From Pigmentibacter ruber (lineage in GTDB: Bacteria; Bdellovibrionota_B; Oligoflexia; Silvanigrellales; Silvanigrellaceae), in NCBI RefSeq assembly GCF_009792895.1, contig NZ_WSSC01000001.1:620001-684000 (forward strand): DNA of 64,000 bases. The letters run 5' to 3'. Numbering within the stretch: the first letter of the stretch is position 1; each line of letters begins with the position of its first letter. The notes under the pieces were generated by a model, which had not been told where the DNA came from, ran no database searches, and worked only from the letters and a program-made list of their open reading frames with translations. This document shows, in pieces, positions 53,855-62,579 of this stretch. A program made the translations under genes and the position numbers.

Positions 53855-55297
53855 ATGTCTATAAAACATCAATATCATTTAGATAAGGATGTTTTTTACG
53901 TTATTCACGTAGATGATGATATTCTTGAGTTAAGAAGCTTAGCAAGAAATTTGCAAACTAATAAAAATAATTTAAAAATTTTAATAACTTCTTGTTTAAA
54001 TGCAATGGAATTTAAGAGCGCATTAAACAAACTAAAAATTCTAGATTTTGTTATTTTAGATATTCATCTTTCTGAAAAAGAAAATATTACTGGTATTTCA
54101 TTGGTGAAAGAAGTAAAAAGATTTCATCCCAATGCAATAATATTAATGAGTTCTAATTTAGATGATCCTGCCACAATTTTGCAAAGTCTAAGAGCTGGTG
54201 CTGACGAATTTATTTCTAAAAAAATAAATAATCAAAATCTACTAGAGAAATTACTTCTTATAAGATCAACAATTTTTAATAAAAGAGGAATTATAGGATT
54301 AGATAAAAAAGAAAAAAATTTAAGTAAAAAATTTTCTGGAGAAACTATTAAAAAAATTAGTAGAAGAATTCCACAAATTGTAAATTCAGCAATAACATCT
54401 GTTTATATTGAAGGAGAATCAGGTACTGGTAAAGAAGTTGTTGCTGAATTATTTGAAGATTATATAAAAGGATTACCTTTTGTAAAAATGAATTGTGGAA
54501 GTATTGCTGCAAATTTAGTAGAGAGCGAATTATTTGGTTACGTTAAAGGAGCCTTCACCGGTGCATTAACAAATAAAGTTGGATTGCTTGAGGCGGCTTC
54601 TGGTGGTTGGTTGTTTTTAGATGAAGTTGCAAGTTTGTCTGATAGTGCGCAAATGGCATTGTTAAGAGCTATCGAAAATCAAGAAGTAACAAGAATTGGT
54701 GATTCCGCTTCAAGAAAAATTAATGTTCGTTTTATAGCTGCATCAAATGTTTCTTTATGGGATATGGTTCAAGAAAATAAATTTCGTAATGACTTATGGC
54801 AGAGATTGTGTGAAACAGAAATTTATTTAAAACCTTTGCGAGAACGAAGATCTGAGATACCAGATTTAATATTATTTTTTTGTAAAACTATGCGAGGAGG
54901 TCCTTATAGTATTGAAGAAACTGCTTTAAATGTATTATGCCAGCTTCCTTGGATAGAAGGTAACGTTAGAGAATTAAGAAACTGTCTTAGAGCAATGACA
55001 GAACATCAAGTTAACAAAATATTAACTCCCTTAGGAATTCCTGAAAGAATACTTATGAAAAATAATGATAATTATTATTTTCTCAATAAGAGAGAAAATT
55101 CAGGTTTTATAAAATTATTTTATAAGGATAATGCTGGAGAATATTATAAGTATGAAGAATTAGAAGAGCAACTTTTTGAGAAAATATTTAAGCAATATAA
55201 TTCAGAAAGTAAAAAAAGTATTTCAGAATTTTCAAAAACATTTGGATTAGCAAGAAGTACTGTTCAAATTAAAATAAAGAAAATAAAAAAGGACTAA
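53855..55297 (+). CDS. NtrC-family sigma54-dependent regulator, orphan
   Basis: 480 aa. Receiver with acidic HVDDD, phospho-acceptor Asp69 in ILDIHL, Ser in LMSSN and Lys in ISKK; AAA+ domain with Walker A GESGTGKE (about 187-194), GAFTGA (232-237), Walker B GGWLFLDEV; C-terminal HTH (SISEFSKTFGLARSTVQIKIKKI). It is expected to activate sigma54 promoters. No histidine kinase is adjacent, so its partner is unknown. It follows the feo operon on the same strand and converges on aroK. It shares the DIHL context with the regulator at 12.4 kb. Confidence 0.93.
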   Translation: MSIKHQYHLDKDVFYVIHVDDDILELRSLARNLQTNKNNLKILITSCLNAMEFKSALNKLKILDFVILDIHLSEKENITGISLVKEVKRFHPNAIILMSSNLDDPATILQSLRAGADEFISKKINNQNLLEKLLLIRSTIFNKRGIIGLDKKEKNLSKKFSGETIKKISRRIPQIVNSAITSVYIEGESGTGKEVVAELFEDYIKGLPFVKMNCGSIAANLVESELFGYVKGAFTGALTNKVGLLEAASGGWLFLDEVASLSDSAQMALLRAIENQEVTRIGDSASRKINVRFIAASNVSLWDMVQENKFRNDLWQRLCETEIYLKPLRERRSEIPDLILFFCKTMRGGPYSIEETALNVLCQLPWIEGNVRELRNCLRAMTEHQVNKILTPLGIPERILMKNNDNYYFLNKRENSGFIKLFYKDNAGEYYKYEELEEQLFEKIFKQYNSESKKSISEFSKTFGLARSTVQIKIKKIKKD

Positions 55298-55327
55298 ATT
55301 AAGTAATCAAGAAAATTTAAAATAATT

Positions 55328-55984
55328 TTAAGGAGACAATTGTTCTTCAGAATATTCTTCTTCTTTTTCTGACCATTTACTTTGATATTTATTTTTTTTA
55401 TTCATAATGTTATATACATCTTGCATATATTCCCTATTTCCAGCTCTTTTTTCAATCATAGCTAAATGCATTTTTAAGCAATCAAAAGTATTATAAGTTG
55501 CATTTATTACAACATCAGATTGTTCATAGGCATCTCTTCTCTTGATATAGAGATCGTTAACCATTTTTTGTACTTCTTCTAAAGATTGGCAATGGGAAAA
55601 CATAGGCCTGGTTTCTTTTTGGACAAAAATTCTTTTCGCAATTTCGGTTAAATCCAGATCAAGCATCACAATCAACCCTAATTTTCTAGCAAAAGCGATT
55701 GATTCAGGTTTTAATAATGTTCCTCCACCAAATGCTATTACAAAATTGTGCCTGCGTTCTAATTTAAGAAGAATTTTTTCTTCTAAGTTTCTAAAGCCTT
55801 CTTCTCCTTCTTGTGAAAAAATTTGGGGTATTGTTTTTTTTGTTGTTGATTCTATAAAAGCGTCAAAATCTAGGAAAAAGCGTTCACTATGCTGAGCATA
55901 GAGTTTACCAAAAGTTGTTTTGCCAGTTGCTGGCATCCCTGTTAATATGATATTTCTAAATCTTTTAGCCCAATATTTTGTCAT
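55328..55984 (-). CDS. aroK: Shikimate kinase
   Basis: AroK phosphorylates shikimate in aromatic amino-acid synthesis. The 218-aa protein has the P-loop LTGMPATGKTTFGK, DFDAFIE (shikimate-binding Asp), GFRNLEEKIL (Arg, Glu), GGGTLL and a lid Arg in QKETRPMF. It is about 40 residues longer than typical AroK (about 170 aa): the C-terminal tail from about residue 175 is charged (KNKYQSKWSEKEEEYSEE) and has no recognised function. GAGG precedes the ATG. Single gene facing the sigma54 regulator. Confidence 0.9.
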   Translation of the reverse strand: MTKYWAKRFRNIILTGMPATGKTTFGKLYAQHSERFFLDFDAFIESTTKKTIPQIFSQEGEEGFRNLEEKILLKLERRHNFVIAFGGGTLLKPESIAFARKLGLIVMLDLDLTEIAKRIFVQKETRPMFSHCQSLEEVQKMVNDLYIKRRDAYEQSDVVINATYNTFDCLKMHLAMIEKRAGNREYMQDVYNIMNKKNKYQSKWSEKEEEYSEEQLSP

Positions 55985-56122
55985 TTTTTACCTCATGCTT
56001 TACTTCTCAATTTTTAAAAGATTGCTCAAGCAGAAAAACATTAGTAAACTATATTTTAAGAAAAAGTAATACAGTTTATATTAATTTTGCCTTTTTTTTT
56101 CTAATTATGGAAAGGAATTTTT

Positions 56123-56884
56123 ATGCCCTTAAGAAGTATTTTGTCATTTTTATCATTAGCTTCCCTTCTAATAGCAGGTAATTCATTTGCTGCAGAAGGG
56201 CATCACTGGAGATACATTGGGCAAGGGGGACCTGCTGAATGGGGTAAACTATCCCCAGATAATAAGGCTTGTTCAATGGGAAAAAGACAATCTCCAATTG
56301 ATATCAATGATGGAAATAAAAAAGAAAATAAATCCCTTCCACAACTTATGTTTTCTTATATAGCAGCTCCTTTAAAAATTCTAAATAATGGCCATACAAT
56401 TCAGATGAATTATCCACAAGGAAGTAAAGTAACGATAGGCCCTTCTACTTACGATCTTCTACAATTTCATTTTCATACTCCAAGTGAGCATGCATTTAAT
56501 GGTAAAAGAACTGAATTAGAAGTTCACTTTGTTAATAAAGGAACAGATGGAAGTTTAGCAGTTGTTGGTATATTGATGAAAAAAGGTAAGAAAAATAGTG
56601 AACTTGAATCATTATTTAATAAAATGCCAAGTCAAGCAGGAAAAGAAGATGCAATTGAAAATTCAACTATAAATCCAAATGCACTTTTACCAAAAGATAA
56701 AGACTACTATACATATCAAGGATCATTAACTACTCCTCCATGTTCAGAAATAGTTACTTGGTATGTTATAAAGGATAAAATTGAAGTTTCAGAAGAACAA
56801 ATTAAAAAATTTCAAAAATTATTTCCTATGAATGCTCGTCCATTACAATCTATCTCTTCTCGTATTGTTGAGGAAAAAGATTAA
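56123..56884 (+). CDS. Periplasmic alpha-carbonic anhydrase
   Basis: 253 aa hydrating CO2 to bicarbonate. Signal peptide cleaved near NSFAAE, then the alpha-CA fold: HHWRYIGQGGPAEWGKL, RQSPIDI, and zinc ligands His116 and His118 in LQFHFHTPSEH with His135 in ELEVHFVN. The substrate pocket LTTPPCSEIVTWYV and a Cys pair (CSMGK and PPCSE) likely to form a disulfide are present. AAGGA precedes the ATG. The next gene, a GlcNAc kinase-like protein, starts 2 bp after the stop, so they share a transcript although their functions differ. Confidence 0.95.
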   Translation: MPLRSILSFLSLASLLIAGNSFAAEGHHWRYIGQGGPAEWGKLSPDNKACSMGKRQSPIDINDGNKKENKSLPQLMFSYIAAPLKILNNGHTIQMNYPQGSKVTIGPSTYDLLQFHFHTPSEHAFNGKRTELEVHFVNKGTDGSLAVVGILMKKGKKNSELESLFNKMPSQAGKEDAIENSTINPNALLPKDKDYYTYQGSLTTPPCSEIVTWYVIKDKIEVSEEQIKKFQKLFPMNARPLQSISSRIVEEKD

Positions 56885-56886
56885 AT

Positions 56887-57786
56887 ATGAAAGATGGTGA
56901 TTACTTTGTTGGAATTGATGGAGGAGGAAGCAAAACGCACCTTCGAATTGTTTCTGCCTCCGGCAAAGTAATTGCTGAATCATTCGCAGGACCCGCTAAT
57001 ATTCGTTTGTCAGTTGACACTGCAATCCAATCTATTACTGAGGCTTTAAATATAGCAGCTAAAATAGCTAATATTTCTCAAATGCAGCTAAAAAACTTTC
57101 AAACAGGAATTGGAGTTGCTGGTTATGAAGTACAAACTGCCAGAGAAGAGTTTTTAAATAAAATACAACAAATAGGAATTCACCAGTATAAACTTCAATC
57201 CGATGCATATATCGCATGTCTCGGTGCACACAATGGAAATTATGGAAGTATCATTATTGTAGGGACGGGAGTCGTAGGTTTAACAATTAATAGGTCAGGC
57301 AAAACACAAGTTGGTGGTTGGGGATTTCCACATGGAGATGAGGGCGGAGCTGCATGGTTAGGATTAGAAACTACTAGACAGTTGTTACATTACTGTGATG
57401 GTAGAGCTGAGCCAACTCCTTTATTGAAATATTTACAAAAAAAATTTGCAAATAAAGTTGAAAATATTACTGAATGGGCTTGTTATGCAAATGCCAGTCA
57501 GTTTGCCGAATTAGCTAGAGATGTTTTTAAATATGCTAAAAAAAATGATTCATTTGCTGAATTTCTTTTAAAAAAGTCAGCTAGAGAAGTTGAGCAAATT
57601 TATTTAGCATTAAAAATGAAATCAAAACAAAATCAACAAACCCCTTTTTCTATACTTGGAGGGGTAGCTCCATTTATTTTTGACTATTTAAAACCTGCCA
57701 TAAAAAAACAGTTAAACAAACCTCTAGGAGATGCGTGCGATGGCGCAATTCTTATGATAAGAAAACATATCAATCATTTAAAATAA
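56887..57786 (+). CDS. N-acetylglucosamine kinase-like protein, BadF/BadG family
   Basis: 299-aa ASKHA-fold ATPase. Phosphate-1 motif YFVGIDGGGSKTHLRI, central GIGVAGYE, phosphate-2 SIIIVGTGVVG, and GGWGFPHGDEGGAAWLG, characteristic of GspK/NagK-type glucosamine or GlcNAc kinases. With nagA immediately downstream (22 bp), phosphorylation of GlcNAc taken in by NagP is the likely role; glucosamine is an alternative substrate. Starts 2 bp after the carbonic anhydrase stop. Confidence 0.82.
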   Translation: MKDGDYFVGIDGGGSKTHLRIVSASGKVIAESFAGPANIRLSVDTAIQSITEALNIAAKIANISQMQLKNFQTGIGVAGYEVQTAREEFLNKIQQIGIHQYKLQSDAYIACLGAHNGNYGSIIIVGTGVVGLTINRSGKTQVGGWGFPHGDEGGAAWLGLETTRQLLHYCDGRAEPTPLLKYLQKKFANKVENITEWACYANASQFAELARDVFKYAKKNDSFAEFLLKKSAREVEQIYLALKMKSKQNQQTPFSILGGVAPFIFDYLKPAIKKQLNKPLGDACDGAILMIRKHINHLK

Positions 57787-57808
57787 CTGATTGATAAAGA
57801 GGTTTTTT

Positions 57809-58960
57809 ATGCTTTGTATTGAAAATGCATTATTATTTGATGGTGAAATATTTAAAAAAAACAAAAAAATCTTTATTAAAGACAAAAAAATATATGATAT
57901 TAGTGGTAGAAAAAATAGTAAAACATATTTAACGATTGATGCCAAAGAACAAATTGTGTGTCCAGGATTCATAGATATACAAGTTAATGGTGGGGGAGGC
58001 TTTTTTTTTAATGAAACTGTTTCAATTGATGAAATAAAAAAAGTATCTTCGACGCATGCAAAATTCGGAACAACTTCTTTTTTACCAACATTTATTACAG
58101 ACAATAAAACTAAATTGCCAATATTTATTCAGACCTTAAATAATGCCATTAAGGAAAAAATTCCAGGAGTTATTGGTATTCATATAGAAGGCCCATTTAT
58201 CAATGTCGATAAAAAAGGTATTCATGCAGAAGAATATATACGGACTCCAACAGAATCAGATGTACAAGAACTAAAAAAAATAGTAAATTGTATTAAACTT
58301 ATTACCATTGCACCTGAAAAAGTCTCTAAAGAATTTATAAGTGAATTATTAAAGAATAAATTTAATGTATTTGCAGGGCATACACTTGCAACATTTAATG
58401 AAATGCAAAATGGATTTCAAGCAGGTATTAGAGGTATAACTCACTTATTTAATGCTTGTAGTCAATTTGGCAGTAGAGAGCCAGGAGTAATAGGGGCTTT
58501 TATTTTAAATGAAAAGCCTTGGGCAGGAATTATAGCTGATGGCCATCATGTATCTTTTGATACACTTAAAGTAGTATTAAAAGCAAAAGAAACAAAAAAA
58601 TTTATTTTGGTTTCCGATGCAATGCCCCCTGTTGGAACACAATTAGATAAATTTAAAATTTATAGCAAAGATATTTTTGTAAAAGATGGAAAATATATTG
58701 ATAGCTCTGGTACTTTAGCAGGTTCTGCATTAACTATACATCATGCCCTGCAAAATATTTTACAACAAAAATTGGTTTCTGTTGCTGAAGGCTTACAAAT
58801 GACTTCAACTAATCCAGCTGATTGTTTAGGAATTAGTAAAAAAAACAGTATGGGCTTAAAAGGAAGAATATTACCAAATTTTGATGCTGATATTGTAATT
58901 TTAAATAAGAAAAATTTTAAAATATTAAATGTTATACAATTAGGAAAAGTTTTAAGCTAA
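57809..58960 (+). CDS. nagA: N-acetylglucosamine-6-phosphate deacetylase
   Basis: NagA removes acetate from GlcNAc-6-P. The 383-aa amidohydrolase has CPGFIDIQVNGGGG, HIEGPFIN (metal Glu), AGHTLATFNE (metal His), HLFNACSQFGSREPGV, IADGHHVSFDTL and the catalytic Asp in VSDAMPPVG. ATG 57809 follows AAGAGG; the open frame runs six codons further upstream. It lies between the kinase and the OsmC-SDR gene. The product goes to the NagB-II enzyme at 22 kb. Confidence 0.95.
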   Translation: MLCIENALLFDGEIFKKNKKIFIKDKKIYDISGRKNSKTYLTIDAKEQIVCPGFIDIQVNGGGGFFFNETVSIDEIKKVSSTHAKFGTTSFLPTFITDNKTKLPIFIQTLNNAIKEKIPGVIGIHIEGPFINVDKKGIHAEEYIRTPTESDVQELKKIVNCIKLITIAPEKVSKEFISELLKNKFNVFAGHTLATFNEMQNGFQAGIRGITHLFNACSQFGSREPGVIGAFILNEKPWAGIIADGHHVSFDTLKVVLKAKETKKFILVSDAMPPVGTQLDKFKIYSKDIFVKDGKYIDSSGTLAGSALTIHHALQNILQQKLVSVAEGLQMTSTNPADCLGISKKNSMGLKGRILPNFDADIVILNKKNFKILNVIQLGKVLS

Positions 58961-58979
58961 TTTAAAGGAGTTATTTGTT

Positions 58980-60200
58980 TTGAAAATAAAAGTGAACTGG
59001 TATGCGAAAGAATATCCACAAGATTGGGAATTTTATGCTGAATGTGCAGAAGGTAAAAATATTGATATATCTGGAAAAAATGGTCCTGAAAGTATTAAAA
59101 CAGCGCCTAGTCCAAAAGAATTAGTATTACAGGGAATGGCATCTTGTACAGCAATTGATGTTATTAGCACTTTAAAAAAAATGCGACAATCGGTAGAAAA
59201 ATTTTCAGTTGAATGCATTGCAACGCAAACAGAAGTACATCCTAAAATATTCAAAGATTGTGTTTTAACTTATAAATTAACAGGAAAAAATTTAGACATA
59301 GATAAAGTCATACATGGTATTTTTTTAAGTTTTACTAAATATTGTGGAGTACATGCGATAGTAGAAAGATCTGGTTGTAATATTAAACCCCAAATATATA
59401 TTAATGATAAATTAGTCGACCTTTGGGATCCTCTAAATAGAAACCTTATTAAATTACAAGAGTGGTATGACAAATTTGCTAAAAAATGTCCCAAAGGTGT
59501 TGCATTAGTTATTGGTACCTCAAAAGGAATTGGTAAAGAATTAGTTTATAAATTAGAAAAAGAAGGGTATGCAGTTATTCCGACAGGACGAAATAGTTTT
59601 AATTTCGAAAATAAAAATATATTTGAAGCATTATTTATCGATATTACAAAACCCTATACTACTGAATATGTTAAAAATTTACTTACAAATGCAAAAATTA
59701 ATATATCCCTACTAGTGCAAAACGCAGGTATTTCATCTACTGATTTAGCTCAAGATGATGTAAATGCATTGCAGCTTACAATGCATGAATTAAGGCATGT
59801 ATATGATACAAATGTTTTTGGTATAATAGAATCTACTAATAATTTAATTTCTGTTTTAGAGGCTGGCGCAAAGGTAATACTTATTTCAAGTACAATGGCA
59901 TTAAGAGAAAGAGACTCTTTTCTAACTTCCGTTTACCGGATGACTAAAAGAACAATTAACCAATATGTTAGGCAAGCAGCTATGCAAATTACAAATGAGC
60001 AAAGAGATATAAGTATTTTTGCATTGCACCCAGGGAGTGTAAAAACAGATTTAAATCCAACGGGAAAGATATCTGTTGATGAAAGTACATTACACATTAT
60101 GGAGATTTTATCTGATAATTTTTCTTTAAATTTAAAGCATAACAATGGCGAGTTTTGGATATATGATTCCGAAGTGAAAACTTGGAAAATAAAATTTTAA
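58980..60200 (+). CDS. OsmC-like domain fused to short-chain dehydrogenase
   Basis: 406 aa with two unrelated domains. Residues 1-150 are OsmC/Ohr-like: KELVLQGMASCTAIDVIST with Cys56 and KYCGVHAIVE with Cys122, the two-Cys arrangement of peroxide-reducing OsmC proteins. From about 170, an SDR: VIGTSKGIGKEL (Gly179-Gly185), VQNAGIS in place of NNAG, a Ser in ISSTMAL, and Tyr319-Lys323 in VYRMTK. Both halves keep key residues, so it may couple peroxide or thiol chemistry to NAD(P)H. Start is TTG 58980, with AAGGAG 9 bases upstream. Nineteen bp after nagA and 34 bp before cinA, in the same operon. Confidence 0.88.
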   Translation: MKIKVNWYAKEYPQDWEFYAECAEGKNIDISGKNGPESIKTAPSPKELVLQGMASCTAIDVISTLKKMRQSVEKFSVECIATQTEVHPKIFKDCVLTYKLTGKNLDIDKVIHGIFLSFTKYCGVHAIVERSGCNIKPQIYINDKLVDLWDPLNRNLIKLQEWYDKFAKKCPKGVALVIGTSKGIGKELVYKLEKEGYAVIPTGRNSFNFENKNIFEALFIDITKPYTTEYVKNLLTNAKINISLLVQNAGISSTDLAQDDVNALQLTMHELRHVYDTNVFGIIESTNNLISVLEAGAKVILISSTMALRERDSFLTSVYRMTKRTINQYVRQAAMQITNEQRDISIFALHPGSVKTDLNPTGKISVDESTLHIMEILSDNFSLNLKHNNGEFWIYDSEVKTWKIKF

Positions 60201-60234
60201 TATTTTTATTTATTTTTTGTTTTAGGAGTAAGAA

Positions 60235-61602
60235 ATGTTATCTGCGGGTATATTAATTACAGGAAATGAAGTTCTATCTGCGAAAACAAAAGATACAAAT
60301 GGTCCTTTTATGGGAATGCATTTAAGAAAAATAGGTATGGCAGTGACTGCTTCAATGATGTGTGGAGATAATGAAATAGAGTTATTAGATTGTTTAGATT
60401 ATCTAACAAAAAAATCTGAAATTATTTTAATGACAGGTGGATTAGGGCCAACATCAGATGATCTTACTGCACAAGTTGTGGCAAAGTTTTTTGAAATTCC
60501 TACTGAGTTTAATCATGAAGCTTGGAATTCTTGTGCCGATTTTTTTATAAAAGCGGGAAGGAAAGAAATTCCAGAAAGTAATAAAAAACAAGCCTATTTA
60601 CCTAAAAATTGTAAATTGTTACCTAATGAATTAGGTACTGCTGTTGGTTTTGTTGTTTCAGGAGAAAAGAATGGGAAACAAATTAAAGTATTTAGTATGC
60701 CTGGTGTTCCTTATGAAATGGAAAAAATGTTTCTCCAGTATGTTCTGCCAGTTCTTGAAGATAAGTCCTTTTTTCCAGTTGTTAAGTATTGGCAAGTTTT
60801 TTTCATGGGCGAATCATTTATGCAAAATGCAATAAATTCGGCAGAAAAAAATTTACAAGTCCGTTTTCCTAATTCATCAGTTTCATATCAAGCTCATCCT
60901 TATTATGTGTCTTATTCAGTTACTATTTTTGCAGATAATTTAGAAAAAAAACAATTTTATGAAGAATATTTAAACAAGGAATTCAATAATGAAGTTGAAA
61001 AAGCTTTCCATGAGCATATTTTATTTTCTGAAGATAAAAAAGTTCCTGTTTATTTATATGAAAAATTGAAGCAAAATAAATTATCTATTTCCTTCATTGA
61101 AACTACGAATAGTGGATTTCTGAGTAAAGAGTTTTCACAGTTTTCAAATGACTATGAAGTATTTAAAGGAGGAATAGTATATCCTTCACAAGCCTTTATT
61201 AATAATATATTAAATTTAACAAAGCAAGAATCAGACTTGTTTAAGACAAATCCTGAACTATATGTTGCACAAGCTGCAAAGAATATGCTTAAATTGAGTC
61301 AATCGCAAATTTGTTTGGCAGAAATTGGAATACTTAAAGAACAAAGTAATCATGATAACCAAGAATTAGGATCATTTTATTTCACTCTAGCCATTGTTAA
61401 AAATAAGATATTTGATTTGGAGTTAGTGGCAAAAAAATTAGCGGTATATAATTGGAAGTTAATTGAACCAAAAATATCAGATGAAATAGATATTTTTGGT
61501 TGCTATGTGAAAAATAATCCAAGGCATTCAAGAGAAATTCAACAAACACGAGCTACTTTGTTTTTGCTTTGCTCTCTTGCTAAAATATTAAGCAGCTATT
61601 AG
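60235..61602 (+). CDS. CinA-like protein with degenerate C-terminal domain
   Basis: 455 aa. The N-terminal MoCF/CinA domain (about 1-165) is intact, with GILITGNEVLSAKTKDTN, LMTGGLGPTSDDLTAQV and VFSMPGVPYEMEKMF, the pyrophosphatase half of CinA. The C-terminal domain should be PncC (NMN deamidase) with AESCTGG; here the equivalent is FIETTNSGFLSKEFSQF, followed by a recognisable VFKGGIVYPSQA. The catalytic Ser/Cys/Gly motif is therefore lost, as is the TGIAGP motif. Amidase activity seems unlikely, leaving the NTP/ADP-ribose-type hydrolase. AGGAG precedes the ATG. Confidence 0.85.
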   Translation: MLSAGILITGNEVLSAKTKDTNGPFMGMHLRKIGMAVTASMMCGDNEIELLDCLDYLTKKSEIILMTGGLGPTSDDLTAQVVAKFFEIPTEFNHEAWNSCADFFIKAGRKEIPESNKKQAYLPKNCKLLPNELGTAVGFVVSGEKNGKQIKVFSMPGVPYEMEKMFLQYVLPVLEDKSFFPVVKYWQVFFMGESFMQNAINSAEKNLQVRFPNSSVSYQAHPYYVSYSVTIFADNLEKKQFYEEYLNKEFNNEVEKAFHEHILFSEDKKVPVYLYEKLKQNKLSISFIETTNSGFLSKEFSQFSNDYEVFKGGIVYPSQAFINNILNLTKQESDLFKTNPELYVAQAAKNMLKLSQSQICLAEIGILKEQSNHDNQELGSFYFTLAIVKNKIFDLELVAKKLAVYNWKLIEPKISDEIDIFGCYVKNNPRHSREIQQTRATLFLLCSLAKILSSY

Positions 61603-61670
61603 TGGTTTTGCAAGATTAATAATCATAAAATGATTAAAAATTGCCAGTAAAGAAAAAATCTGGTACGTAC

Positions 61671-61699
61671 TTAATGATAATAAATATTATTATCATTAA
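61671..61699. promoter_or_regulatory. Fur box upstream of the siderophore-type ABC ATPase
   Basis: A 12-base perfect inverted repeat, TTAATGATAATA (61671-61682) and TATTATCATTAA (61688-61699), 5-base centre, 25 bp upstream of the start. It contains two overlapping GATAAT/ATTATC Fur elements, so strong iron repression is expected. Confidence 0.88.
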
Positions 61700-61724
61700 A
61701 TTATTTTTGCTGACCGAGAATTTT

Positions 61725-62507
61725 ATGAGTTATATACTTGCCAAAGACATCAGTTTTTCATATTCAAACGATACATTTTTAAAACAAATTTCATTAACAA
61801 TTGATGAAGGAAGAATGATTTCCATTGTGGGTCCAAATGGTTCGGGAAAATCTACTCTCGTAAAGTTACTTGCAGGTTCTATTTCTCCTCAAAGTGGTAA
61901 TATTTTCTTTAATGAATCTTCAATTCAAACAATGAATCGAAAAGAACTTGCTAAAAAAATTGCTTATTTATCTCAGTCACCTGTTGCACCAGATGATTTA
62001 ACTGTTCGGCAGTTAGTCCAATATGGACGTTATGCTTATCAATCTTTATTTAAGTTTGACAAACAAAATGACAATGAAATTATAAATTGGGCATTAAAAG
62101 TAACGAGTCTTACCGCCTTTGCTGAACACTATATTTCCGAACTATCTGGAGGGCAAAGACAAAGAGCGTGGATTGGTTTGGCTTTGGCACAAAATAGTCA
62201 ATGTTTATTTTTAGATGAATTGACAACTTATTTAGATATTAGACATCAAATTGAAATTTTAAATCTATTAAAAAATATCAATCAAGAACAACGTAAAACA
62301 ATTGTAATGGTTCATCATGATTTAAATCATGCTATTCATTACTCAGATGAATTAATTGTGATGGCTAATGGAAAAATTAAAGCTTATGATAAAGTACAAA
62401 ATATTTTGGATAGTAAAATATTAAATTCTGTATTTGACATAGAATTTAATTGCTTTTTCGATCAAAATAAAAAACCAATTTTATTTTATTCTCATACTGT
62501 TGCTTAA
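61725..62507 (+). CDS. Iron-siderophore ABC transporter ATP-binding protein, FecE/FepC type
   Basis: 260-aa ATPase that powers a FecCD/BtuCD-type importer. Walker A GPNGSGKST (Gly36-Thr44), Q-loop LSQSPVAPDDLTVRQLVQYGRY, the family signature ELSGGQRQRAWIGLAL, Walker B CLFLDELT and H-loop VHHDLNHA. ATG 61725 lies right after the Fur box region; the open frame upstream covers the operator and is not expected to be coding. The permease genes are convergent rather than downstream. Ligand unknown: ferric siderophore or heme. Confidence 0.9.
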   Translation: MSYILAKDISFSYSNDTFLKQISLTIDEGRMISIVGPNGSGKSTLVKLLAGSISPQSGNIFFNESSIQTMNRKELAKKIAYLSQSPVAPDDLTVRQLVQYGRYAYQSLFKFDKQNDNEIINWALKVTSLTAFAEHYISELSGGQRQRAWIGLALAQNSQCLFLDELTTYLDIRHQIEILNLLKNINQEQRKTIVMVHHDLNHAIHYSDELIVMANGKIKAYDKVQNILDSKILNSVFDIEFNCFFDQNKKPILFYSHTVA

Positions 62508-62579
62508 ACTGTTATGTTTTCTATAATTAAATTGTAAAATGAAATATTAGATATGATTTTAATTACTTCTTTTTTAATC

